DNA from: Bacteroides cellulosilyticus
GTDB lineage: Bacteria; Bacteroidota; Bacteroidia; Bacteroidales; Bacteroidaceae
Length of the DNA: 64,000 nucleotides
Direction: 5' to 3'
Assembly (NCBI RefSeq): GCF_020091405.1
Contig: NZ_CP081903.1
Coordinates: 372,001-436,000 of the forward strand
Shown here: positions 44,102-54,097 of the stretch, one piece after another
Numbering within the stretch: position 1 is the stretch's first letter
Layout of the letters: the number at the start of each line of letters is the position of its first letter
Position numbers and translations under genes: made by a program
The notes under the pieces: generated by a model
Databases searched by the model: none
What the model was told of the DNA's origin: nothing
What the model saw: the letters and a program-made list of their open reading frames with translations, nothing else

Positions 44102-45763
44102 TTATTTATTTCTTTTTATATTCATATTCCTTGGTGAAACGATAGGCTTACGATCTGATTTCTGCAATTGTTCGCCAGCCCTTTTACCTCTCCACTCAAA
44201 TATATCTTCCTTATTCCTCGGTCGGATATAGTCGAACCAGACAAAAGACGGCAGCTTATATTTGTCAGCCGGAATCTGATCCATCGGATAGAGCGTACCA
44301 TTCGCTTTCCCTATAAAGGCTCCTTGCTCCATACGCCTTTCTTTGAGCAACATACGCAGGAAACTGCCCTCAGAATAGTTCAATCCTATCATGGTACTGT
44401 CTTTATCATCTATCGGATAGAAGACAACCAGCACATTACCGTTCACATCCACCTGACGCATATCTCCGCCGACAAAAAAGCCTTTCATCTCTTTGCCCGT
44501 CACCTGGTTGTAGTGAACAGAGTCTTTCTGCTCCACAGCTAAAGCCTGATTGATGATATGCGCCCAGTCTATGGTACTGTCATTCATATAGACTTTAATT
44601 TCCTCACCCAACAGTTGCTGTGAGCCATGCCACAAGATAGGATCAGTATACATAGTCATGCAAGAGTCTTTAGAATTATACACCAAAGAATCGCATACAG
44701 CCTGAACATCCGTACGATAAGCACGTACTTTATGATACACCCTCATCTCACGGAACATGGAGTCCGTATTTATATGATAGGTAATCAACCGCAGTGTATC
44801 ACCATGCATAAACAAACTGTCACCTTGCGAATAATCAATGGCAACTGCACGTTGAGTGGCAAGTGCACTTCCCGTGATCTCATTATAGAAACAATAGTTA
44901 CCCGTGAGCATATTCCTGTTAATGGTATCATTCATCTGCACATTGTCAAATGCTTCGCCATATCCCAAAACACGATCATAGAAAATACTGTCACCAGTCA
45001 GTTTCTTGCCTTCGTTGGTCAGCACGGAACGATCCAGCAGTTCAGCCTGCTCTGTAGTGGTGTTATAAATACCTCGTTCGGAATAGATGTGGTTCTTATC
45101 ACTCACAATATCCGAAGGGCCCAGAATCGTAGCAATCTTCGTATCGGTGCTATATTTCAGGGTATCCGAAGTCAATACGAATTTCGGATTAACCAGCTTC
45201 ACATCATGGTTGAATACGGATATTTTCGTGGCCGGACTATATTCTCCCCACTCGGAAGTCAGCACGTTCTCTTCATCAGTCAGTGTACCGCCATCGAAGT
45301 AATAACCCAGATTATACAAACGGTCGTAGTTTAAACTATCCGTTGTCAATACCGTATTCCGGTTAATCATGCGGACATTCTCACGAAGCATTGCCAACTG
45401 CGACATACCGTCATAATACAGATAATCTCCATAAATAAAGAGCGTATCCCCCTGTTCCATACGGACGTTACCGAAAGCTTCCACCGAATTTGTCTTCTCG
45501 TAAATCAACGCACTGTCACAGTACATATACATACTGTCATGGCGCAGCTTTACCGACCGGATCAGAATCTGAACATCCGGAAGCAGGATTTTATCCGCCT
45601 GCGCCTCCTCAGCGTGAAGCAAATCAACCCGGGTTTTCTTCTTTTCCGGCTGTTTTTGCTTATCCTGGGCACTCAGCAAACAGATGCCAAACAGGCATAG
45701 AAGGCCCGTGAGAAGGAATCTATGCCTGTTCAGAAAATTATTTCTTGTATTTTTCTTCTGCAT
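44102..45763 (-). CDS. OstA-like protein (LptA/LptD-N domain family)
   Basis: Periplasmic beta-jellyroll protein of the OstA/LptA family, likely part of lipopolysaccharide transport. The 553 residues have a signal region (FLLTGLLCLFGICLLSAQ), then repeated OstA-type strands, such as LRHDSMYMYCDSALIYE, EAFGNVRMEQGDTLFIYGDY, LTSEWGEYSPATKISVFNH. It lies between SurA-like chaperone and the small membrane protein, consistent with an outer-membrane biogenesis operon. Confidence 0.88.
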   Translation of the reverse strand: MQKKNTRNNFLNRHRFLLTGLLCLFGICLLSAQDKQKQPEKKKTRVDLLHAEEAQADKILLPDVQILIRSVKLRHDSMYMYCDSALIYEKTNSVEAFGNVRMEQGDTLFIYGDYLYYDGMSQLAMLRENVRMINRNTVLTTDSLNYDRLYNLGYYFDGGTLTDEENVLTSEWGEYSPATKISVFNHDVKLVNPKFVLTSDTLKYSTDTKIATILGPSDIVSDKNHIYSERGIYNTTTEQAELLDRSVLTNEGKKLTGDSIFYDRVLGYGEAFDNVQMNDTINRNMLTGNYCFYNEITGSALATQRAVAIDYSQGDSLFMHGDTLRLITYHINTDSMFREMRVYHKVRAYRTDVQAVCDSLVYNSKDSCMTMYTDPILWHGSQQLLGEEIKVYMNDSTIDWAHIINQALAVEQKDSVHYNQVTGKEMKGFFVGGDMRQVDVNGNVLVVFYPIDDKDSTMIGLNYSEGSFLRMLLKERRMEQGAFIGKANGTLYPMDQIPADKYKLPSFVWFDYIRPRNKEDIFEWRGKRAGEQLQKSDRKPIVSPRNMNIKRNK

Positions 45764-45789
45764 ACAAAAAGTTAGTGTATCACCCGGGA

Positions 45790-47154
45790 TCAGTCTTTAA
45801 TCCAACCCGGATACTTAAATGTACAGTTCTTCCAATTTTCGTTGATACGCACGTACGTATGCTTTTGTTTTTCGCGAATCCATTTATCCAGCATCTCGTC
45901 ACGACGTTTCTCCAATACAATTTCCTTCAGGTTCTGATAGTCTTCCGAAATAGTTGCTTTGTGTCCGTTGATGCGGCTTTTCAGTTTCACGATTACACAT
46001 TCTTCTTTACCGGTCTTCTGCGGAATCATAGTGAATGCCTCGGAGATTTCTCCTACTTTCATCTTATCCACCACTTTAGCAATCTCGGGCGGAAGTTCCT
46101 GCATCTCAAACTTTGATGTATTGGTTTGAGGGTTAGGTAACAGACCGTGATTGTTACGTGTATCCTTATCCTGTGAAAGTACGGAAGCTGCTTCTTCAAA
46201 AGTAAACTTACCGTTACGGATATCATCGGCAATAGAGTCCAAACGGGCAGTACCTGCCATCAACGCTTCTTCCGGTACGTGGGGCTTCAACAAGATATGG
46301 CGTACTTTGATACGGTCACCACGTTTTTCCATCAACTGGATAATGTGGAAGCCATATTCAGACTCTACAATCTTGGAAACCTTATTGGGGTCTTGCAGGT
46401 TGAAAGCCACATTAGCAAATGCAGGATCCAGATAACCGCGTCCCGTAAATGGCATTTCACCACCATTGATAGCCGTACCACGGTCGTCGGAGTACAAACG
46501 TGCCAACATAGAGAAGCTTTCTCCCTTATTCACACGATCCGTATATTCGCGCAGACGACTTTTTACATCTTCAATTTCCTCCAAAGGAATTTTCGGTTGC
46601 TGTGTGATGATCTGCACCTCTACCTGAGTAGGGATATAAGGAATACTGTCCTGCGGCAAATCCTTGAAGTGACGGCGCACCTCTGCCGGAGTGATTTTAA
46701 TCTCTCCTACCAGTTTCTGCTGCATTCTCTGCACTTTCAATCCTTCACGGGCATTGTCGCGCAAAGCTTCGCGAATCTGACTGGATGTCTTATTGAAGTA
46801 TTCCTCCATCTTTTCACGCGAACCGATATTGGCGATATACATATTCGTCATCTGGTCCACACGTTGGATTACCTCACTTTCAGAAACTTCGATACTATCG
46901 AGAGCAGCCTGATGCAAAAACAGCTTTTGTACTGCTATTTCTTCAGGAATCACACAGTAGGGATCACCGTCAAATTTACGCCCTTCGTACAGAGCACTCA
47001 TCCGAGCTTCTTCTACTTCAGACTTCAATATAGCCTCGTCGCCCACTACCCAAACTACTTCGTCAATCACGTTGTCTTGTCCATAAACGGCAGAACCGGT
47101 CATCAGCGCCAAGGCACATAAAACTACAAACTTAAAGTTCATAAAATTTTTCAT
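45790..47154 (-). CDS. SurA-like periplasmic chaperone with two parvulin domains
   Basis: Chaperone and peptidyl-prolyl isomerase for outer-membrane proteins. The 454 residues comprise a signal peptide (ending SAVYGQ), a SurA_N domain (DNVIDEVVWVVGDEAILKSE), and two parvulin domains: the first with GGEMPFTGRGYLDPAF and VSKIVESEYGFHIIQLMEKR, the second with KVRHILLKPHVP. SurA-like proteins next to OstA/LptD homologues are a familiar pairing. Confidence 0.92.
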   Translation of the reverse strand: MKNFMNFKFVVLCALALMTGSAVYGQDNVIDEVVWVVGDEAILKSEVEEARMSALYEGRKFDGDPYCVIPEEIAVQKLFLHQAALDSIEVSESEVIQRVDQMTNMYIANIGSREKMEEYFNKTSSQIREALRDNAREGLKVQRMQQKLVGEIKITPAEVRRHFKDLPQDSIPYIPTQVEVQIITQQPKIPLEEIEDVKSRLREYTDRVNKGESFSMLARLYSDDRGTAINGGEMPFTGRGYLDPAFANVAFNLQDPNKVSKIVESEYGFHIIQLMEKRGDRIKVRHILLKPHVPEEALMAGTARLDSIADDIRNGKFTFEEAASVLSQDKDTRNNHGLLPNPQTNTSKFEMQELPPEIAKVVDKMKVGEISEAFTMIPQKTGKEECVIVKLKSRINGHKATISEDYQNLKEIVLEKRRDEMLDKWIREKQKHTYVRINENWKNCTFKYPGWIKD

Positions 47155-47168
47155 TCTGTGTATCTAAA

Positions 47169-48011
47169 CTAATTATATTTAATCTCATTCTTCTTCACTG
47201 CCTGCTGATACAAGTCATCTTTCACTTTTCTCATAAACTCCACTTGCTTCAGGTTCAGCATCATATCTTTCACTTTAGGACGAGCAAACTCATAAGGTTC
47301 CTGCTCGCCCACCGAACGAAAATCGCTCACATTCAGGAAATAATAAAACGCCGTATCTTTCAATTCGATATGACGGTTCTTATTCACATAATCTTCTACT
47401 TCGGGTACTTTCAACGGTATCAGATCAAGCACATCTGCCATCGGTACCCATTTATCATAAAAGTACTCGTACTTCACGGCATTCTGCAAGCTATACTTTT
47501 CCAGATGTTCTACTGCATCTTGCGTAGCTGCTTTATACCAACGACGTACATTGTTTAGTTGTGGTGCGGTGAGGGGGACTTTGATGAACAACCCCTGCAT
47601 CAGCGGCCGTTCCAACCTGAAAAGCTCTTTATTCTTTTCATAATAGTCCGCCAACTCTCCCTCTGAAATTTCATTCGAGAGTCTTTGGTGAATCAATGCC
47701 TGCTGATAGGTGTGCATAATCAGCGCCTTGCGATAATTCTCCACAAGTTTCTCAATCTCCCCGTTATCGGGAATATTACTCTGCGCTTTCTCATATAATA
47801 AGACATCTTCCACCCAATTGCGGATGTAATGTTCTGCGAACAGTAAACTATCATCTTTCGACAATCTCGCCGGAAGCGCAGATTGCAGGTCTTCCCGGTA
47901 AAGGAAATTGCCGTCCAATTCCACCAGTGGTGTCTTCCCTTTATGGTCGTGTTGCTCGCTACAGGCCACACACAAAAGGATGGAGAGGAGTCCCAGGAAA
48001 AATATTCGCAT
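47169..48011 (-). CDS. SurA_N-like lipoprotein without recognisable isomerase domain
   Basis: The 280-residue protein has a lipoprotein signal (LLCVAC, Cys17), a SurA/PpiC N-terminal-like helical region (LVELDGNFLYREDLQSALPA, then ISEGELADYYEKNKELFRLE) and a C-terminal helical part. No parvulin motifs (GHIL-type or F.xxGxxG) are visible. It may act as a pure chaperone or as a partner of the two flanking PPIases. Fifteen-base gap to the SurA-like gene. Confidence 0.82.
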   Translation of the reverse strand: MRIFFLGLLSILLCVACSEQHDHKGKTPLVELDGNFLYREDLQSALPARLSKDDSLLFAEHYIRNWVEDVLLYEKAQSNIPDNGEIEKLVENYRKALIMHTYQQALIHQRLSNEISEGELADYYEKNKELFRLERPLMQGLFIKVPLTAPQLNNVRRWYKAATQDAVEHLEKYSLQNAVKYEYFYDKWVPMADVLDLIPLKVPEVEDYVNKNRHIELKDTAFYYFLNVSDFRSVGEQEPYEFARPKVKDMMLNLKQVEFMRKVKDDLYQQAVKKNEIKYN

Positions 48012-48068
48012 TACCGATTGATATTTACTTTATTTCAAGGTACGAAGATAACGGTTTAATCGGTTGCA

Positions 48069-49610
48069 TCAGTGCTTATTAACGGTTTTTAAAACCTCTT
48101 GGTTTATTTCAACCTTAGCGGTGCTCCGTAATTGTGCAATCCAACGCTCCTCCAAATAGTTCTGATAATCGCCTACAAGCAGTCCACGCACCTCTTGATA
48201 AGTCTTCGGGCCCTTCACCTTTTCACCCAGAAAAGTGGTAAAAGGAAATGACGTCATAGGTTCAGTTTTCCCCTTTTTGAAGATTTCTTCATCTACATAA
48301 GCATTATCTCCGGGAGCAAATAAGCCTTGTTCTGCCTGCACTTGCCGCATCTTTGCATTAAACGTCAGCCGGATGGCATCCTGCCACTCCTCTTCCGGCA
48401 GAGATTTCAGGAATTTACGGGCTTGCTTTCCAAGCTTTTTCGTTGTAGTATGTAACACAATTCCTTTATAACGGGGGACTTTCCAATGATAATCCGAACG
48501 ATGCTTTTCAAAATAGGCCGCCAGTCCGACCTCATCTGAAGGTACACGTTCCCAAATCTCCCGGTTACTGATTTCAAACAGTAACATTCCATTCCGATAC
48601 TCTTGCATGAGCATACGGAATTCCGGATATTTATCTTCCAGACGACTATACTCATAATCCAGTACGGACTTCATGATAAATCCTTTCAGCTGGCGTTGCA
48701 CACCCTGAGGGTGGGAAGCTGCAAAACCGGCAAACATCTTTCCTGTATATTCCCTGCCGTCAAGTGTAAACAGTCTCTTATCCGTCTGCCCTTTTGACAG
48801 CAGTTCATCCACTCCAGTCTTATCTGCCGTATATTGATATTCCTTTTTCAGTTTTTCCACTAGAGCCTCCGTCCCTCTGTCCATTCCGTAACGACGGCTC
48901 TGGCGACGCATGATTTCATCCTTCACTTTTTCAAAGGGCAGGATTTCTTTCCGTTCAATCGCCTTGACAATATGAATGCCTTGCGGTGTAAAAAAAGGTC
49001 GGGATATCTCTCCTTGTTTTAATGCAAATGCAACATCTTCAAACTCGACAGGCATCTGTAACCAACTTACCCAAAAAGATTTTTTTTCATCGGAGAAATT
49101 ACGTACACACCCATCAAAGTCCGCCTGCCCATTCTGCAATGCGGCATAAAGAGAATCCATCCGAGCTTCCGCAGAACGCAGCACATGACTGGTTACTGTT
49201 TGGGGAAGAGATTTAAAGATATGACTTACCCGTATCTGTCCGGCACGATTGTTAGCTTTCATTTTATCATATACCTGACGGGCTGCAAGCTCTGATACAG
49301 ACTCATCCGTCAAATAAGCTTTTGCCAACTGGCGACGGTATCCCTCCAGTTCTTCACGAAAAGCCCGGGTAGTATCCAATCCGGCAGCTTCGGCTGCAGC
49401 GACTTTCAGCTTAAAATTCACAAACAAATCAACATATTCACTCAATGTTTTCTGTTCGATACCAGCAAGGGCATTATTCTTATTATAGATATATTCGAAC
49501 TCCGAACGGAGAATTTCTTTCCCGTTAATACGCATCAGCACCGGATCTTGCTGAGCAAAAACTGCCAATCCCAGGCAAAGGAGAATTATTGTCAATCCAC
49601 TTCTTATCAT
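48069..49610 (-). CDS. PpiC/SurA-type peptidyl-prolyl isomerase
   Basis: Periplasmic folding factor, first of three related genes in a row. The ATG at 49610 gives 513 residues with a signal peptide (MIRSGLTIILLCLGLAVFAQ); a longer frame from 49676 would bury it. A SurA_N-like region (MRINGKEILRSEFEYIYNKN) is followed by a parvulin domain with IRVSHIF, FWVSWLQMPVEFEDVAFALK and ISRPFFTPQGIHIVKAIERK, then a long C-terminal helical region. Confidence 0.88.
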   Translation of the reverse strand: MIRSGLTIILLCLGLAVFAQQDPVLMRINGKEILRSEFEYIYNKNNALAGIEQKTLSEYVDLFVNFKLKVAAAEAAGLDTTRAFREELEGYRRQLAKAYLTDESVSELAARQVYDKMKANNRAGQIRVSHIFKSLPQTVTSHVLRSAEARMDSLYAALQNGQADFDGCVRNFSDEKKSFWVSWLQMPVEFEDVAFALKQGEISRPFFTPQGIHIVKAIERKEILPFEKVKDEIMRRQSRRYGMDRGTEALVEKLKKEYQYTADKTGVDELLSKGQTDKRLFTLDGREYTGKMFAGFAASHPQGVQRQLKGFIMKSVLDYEYSRLEDKYPEFRMLMQEYRNGMLLFEISNREIWERVPSDEVGLAAYFEKHRSDYHWKVPRYKGIVLHTTTKKLGKQARKFLKSLPEEEWQDAIRLTFNAKMRQVQAEQGLFAPGDNAYVDEEIFKKGKTEPMTSFPFTTFLGEKVKGPKTYQEVRGLLVGDYQNYLEERWIAQLRSTAKVEINQEVLKTVNKH

Positions 49611-49701
49611 AACTATTATCTTAGAAAAGAACAATGTAATAACGGGGAAACATCTTTTATATTGCCTCAACACCAAACAGATGATGCCTTTTCTTTAAAC
49701 G

Positions 49702-49742
49702 AAAAATACCCGGAAAAGTATTTGTTACTCCCCGGGTATTTC
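49702..49742 (-). terminator. Rho-independent terminator of guaB
   Basis: AAATACCCGG and CCGGGTATTT pair; on the minus strand a T-run (TTTTT) follows. It begins 24 bases after the guaB stop. Confidence 0.85.
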
Positions 49743-49765
49743 TATATAAATTGCCTATATTTATT

Positions 49766-51253
<1,488 letters not shown>

Positions 51254-51270
51254 TTAAAATTTATTGCGTG

Positions 51271-51278
51271 CAAATATA
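51271..51278 (-). promoter_or_regulatory. Putative -7 box of guaB
   Basis: TATATTTG on the minus strand, 30 bases upstream of the ATG. No good -33 match. Confidence 0.5.
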
Positions 51279-51423
51279 CGGTTTTTCTTGTTTAACCACA
51301 CTATGTCTGCATAAAAAGCTTATAACAGTTCACTTTTTTTAAACCGTATAGCCTCAAAATCCCTTTATTTCCTTTCGGAAAAGAAAATGAATCAAACTTT
51401 TGATGCGGTTGTTCTGATTAGGA

Positions 51424-51660
51424 ATAACTAACTTCAAGCTGTGCATCAATTAACTTCCTACAGTGCAATAATTATTTTTCTTTCATACAAGAAATTAATA
51501 AGATGTTTATAGCCATCCAATAAGCTGTCTATAGCCGACTTATTGGCTGTCTATAACCAACCGATAAGTTGCCTATAAACATCTTACTTATTTCTTGTAT
51601 GAAAGAAAAATAATTATTGCACTGTACGAAGTTAATTTAGGCATCGCTTGAAGTTAGTAA
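51424..51660. repeat. Long inverted repeat (arms about 88 nt) with a 22-nt periodic loop (array 3)
   Basis: Bases 51424-51512 and 51571-51660 are reverse complements with about ten mismatches; the inner 33 bases around TGCAATAATTATTTTTCTTT are perfect. The loop carries TATAGCC, TATAGCC, TATAACC and TATAAAC at 51508, 51530, 51552 and 51574, each exactly 22 nt apart. No coding frame runs through it. It could form a large cruciform or, if transcribed, a long hairpin RNA. Confidence 0.75.
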
Positions 51661-51730
51661 CGCTTAGGTGCGCAAACTAATCATGCGAATCAGAAGTTGA
51701 AACGGATTCATAACGATTTAGTAATGAGTT

Positions 51731-51823
51731 CTCACCACAGAGTAACACAGAGTCTCACGGAGTTCTATTCTTTTGATTTCAAATTGATTAAACTCTGTGA
51801 TACCCTGTGTTACTCTGTGGTGA
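51731..51823. repeat. REP-like inverted repeat downstream of the GH92 gene
   Basis: TCACCACAGAGTAACACAG and its partner CTGTGTTACTCTGTGGTGA form arms of about 33 bases with four mismatches around a 26-base loop. A partial copy lies at 4285-4319, about 47 kb away. It sits 46 bases after the GH92 stop and may stop or protect the PUL transcript. Confidence 0.7.
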
Positions 51824-51868
51824 ATTAATTCATAACCGAAAAGAAAGAAATTAATTCCGCCAACAAGT

Positions 51869-54097
51869 TTATTTATTATAGGAATACGGAGCGTCTTCAG
51901 GCTTTACTCCTCTTTCTTTATCAGGAACACAATCCATGATCAGTTTAAGTTCACCACCTTGCATTAGTTCTTCATGTTTCAGGAAATTATGGGAGAAATT
52001 CTTCCCATTCAGAGTTGCCGAACGAATATAGCAATTATCCTCTGAAGCGTTTTCTGCATGAATTACAAACTGTTTTCCTCCGGGCAAGGAAAGAGTTGCC
52101 TTATTGAACAACGGACTTCCCAGTACATATTCGGAAGCACCGGGGCATACGGGATAAAATCCCAATGCAGTGAATACGTACCACGCCGAGGTTTGACCGT
52201 TATCTTCATCTCCGCAATAACCTTGCGGACCGGAGTTATACAATTTGTTCAGCACATTGCGTGTATGGTATTGTGCTTTCCAAGGTTGACCTACATAATT
52301 ATACAAGTAGATAGCATGTTGCACGGGTTGATTTCCATGGGCATACTGCCCCATATTGAGTGCCACCATCTCAGCTATTTCATGGATAACGAAACCATAA
52401 GTACCATAATTAAAGGTATTAGGAGCCGTAAACATGGAATCAAGTCGTTCTGCCATTTGTTCATGACCACCCAGAAGCGTAGACAAACCTTCCGGATCAT
52501 GAAATACGCTCCAGGTCCAATGCCAGGAACAGCCTTCAGTGAAAGGTCCTCCCCACTCGGTGGCGTCAAAGTTGCCACGCCACTTACCATTGGCATCCCT
52601 TGCCCACATGAAACCTTTTTCGGGATAAAACAAATTGCGATAGTTCTGTGCCTTTTTATAATAGGCTTTCGCAATTTCCTGGTTTCCCGTAGCTTCTGCA
52701 AAACGTGCCAGACACCAGTCAGCATAAGCATATTCCAGAGTTTTGGCTGTGGCCTCGGGCACTTCAGGATAAGGCACATAGCCTAAACGGTTGTATTCCT
52801 CATATCCGTCGCGTCCTACCGACGCTATTTCTCCGCGTGCCTGCGTCTGATGTAACATGGCTTCCAAAGCTTTGTCTTTATCAAATGTCCGTATCCCTTT
52901 CATCCAGGCATCGGTAAGCAAAGAAATTGAATTGTTTCCGATCATACAGCCACGATGTCCGGGACTGGCCCACTCTGGCATAAATCCACTTTCATCGTAT
53001 GCATTCACTATGGACTGCATGATTCGTCCGCTGACCTCGGGATATGCCAGAGTAAACAACGGATGTACCGCACGGAAAGTATCCCAGAATCCGTTATCAG
53101 TATACATATATCCGTCATGCAATTGTCCGTCGTAAGGACTGTAATAAACAGGGTTGTTGTCCGAATCAAATTCATAGAACTCACGTGGAAATAAAAGGGT
53201 ACGGTATAAGCATGAATAGAATGTTTTCTGCTGCTCATGTGTCCCGCCTTCCACCTGAATACGTCCCAATTGGTCATTCCATATTTTTTTCGCTTCTGCT
53301 GAGACTTCTGCCAGTGAGCGCCCAGCCACTTCACGATTGAAATTCAGACGTGCCTGATCGTGACTAATAAAGGAGGAAGCTGTACGGACAGTCATTTTTT
53401 CGCCAGCTTCCAGTTGAAACTTAACGTACGCACAAGAATTTTCATCGGTACCGGACTCAACAACGGGTTTATCAAATTCGATAATAAAGTAATTAGCAAA
53501 GTTTTCGGGCACTCCACCATTATTATAATGAGTGATACCATAGATGCAGTTCTCTTCTTTGTCCCATACCACACTTCCACCGTGCTGATAAGCATCCACC
53601 ACGATATACTGCCCTTGTTCCGAAGGATATGTAATCTCAAAAACAGCTCCGCGTGAAGTAGCGGACAATGCTGTACTGACTCCATTATCGAACTTTACCT
53701 GATAACAATCGGGAGCCGCTTTCTCATTTTCATGCAAAAAATGCATTCCACGTTTCTGATTATCCATAGTCAGTTCACCCCATACGGGCATAATGGCGAA
53801 TGTTCCATAATCATTGATCCACGGACTGGGCTGGTGTGTCTGGCGAAAGCCTCTTATCAAGCTATCCTTATATGTGTACATCCAGCCACTTCCATTTTCT
53901 CCTGTCTGCGGACTCCAGAAATTCATCCCCCAGGGTACAGCCACTGCCGGATAAGTATTGCCATGTGAGAACTCGAAAGTCGACTCAGTTCCCATCAGTG
54001 GATTCACCAGAGATACTAAAGATACCTGAGACTTCTGTCCGCACGAAACGAGCAGAAGGCAAAGGTTGAAAAAGCAAATCAATTTCTTCATAAGCAT
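51869..54097 (-). CDS. GH92 family exo-alpha-mannosidase, lipoprotein
   Basis: Calcium-dependent alpha-mannosidase (commonly alpha-1,2) that trims mannose from glycans. The 742 residues have a lipoprotein signal (LLLVSC, Cys19) and GH92 landmarks: VNPLMGTESTFEFSHGNTYP, PWGMNFWSPQTGENGSGWMY, NDYGTFAIMPVWGEL, MPEWASPGHRGCMIGN, GCSWHWTWSVFHDPEGL and the catalytic-base region GYCGDEDNGQTSAWY (about 628-640). The first ATG overlaps the upstream stop by one base (TAATG); MKK two codons later is an alternative. Last gene of the PUL. Confidence 0.93.
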   Translation of the reverse strand: MLMKKLICFFNLCLLLVSCGQKSQVSLVSLVNPLMGTESTFEFSHGNTYPAVAVPWGMNFWSPQTGENGSGWMYTYKDSLIRGFRQTHQPSPWINDYGTFAIMPVWGELTMDNQKRGMHFLHENEKAAPDCYQVKFDNGVSTALSATSRGAVFEITYPSEQGQYIVVDAYQHGGSVVWDKEENCIYGITHYNNGGVPENFANYFIIEFDKPVVESGTDENSCAYVKFQLEAGEKMTVRTASSFISHDQARLNFNREVAGRSLAEVSAEAKKIWNDQLGRIQVEGGTHEQQKTFYSCLYRTLLFPREFYEFDSDNNPVYYSPYDGQLHDGYMYTDNGFWDTFRAVHPLFTLAYPEVSGRIMQSIVNAYDESGFMPEWASPGHRGCMIGNNSISLLTDAWMKGIRTFDKDKALEAMLHQTQARGEIASVGRDGYEEYNRLGYVPYPEVPEATAKTLEYAYADWCLARFAEATGNQEIAKAYYKKAQNYRNLFYPEKGFMWARDANGKWRGNFDATEWGGPFTEGCSWHWTWSVFHDPEGLSTLLGGHEQMAERLDSMFTAPNTFNYGTYGFVIHEIAEMVALNMGQYAHGNQPVQHAIYLYNYVGQPWKAQYHTRNVLNKLYNSGPQGYCGDEDNGQTSAWYVFTALGFYPVCPGASEYVLGSPLFNKATLSLPGGKQFVIHAENASEDNCYIRSATLNGKNFSHNFLKHEELMQGGELKLIMDCVPDKERGVKPEDAPYSYNK

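Noticed and set aside
51508..51580. CRISPR array
   Set aside because: The period of 22 nt is too short, there is no constant repeat with unique spacers, and no cas gene is near. The same applies to arrays at 4091 and 38135.
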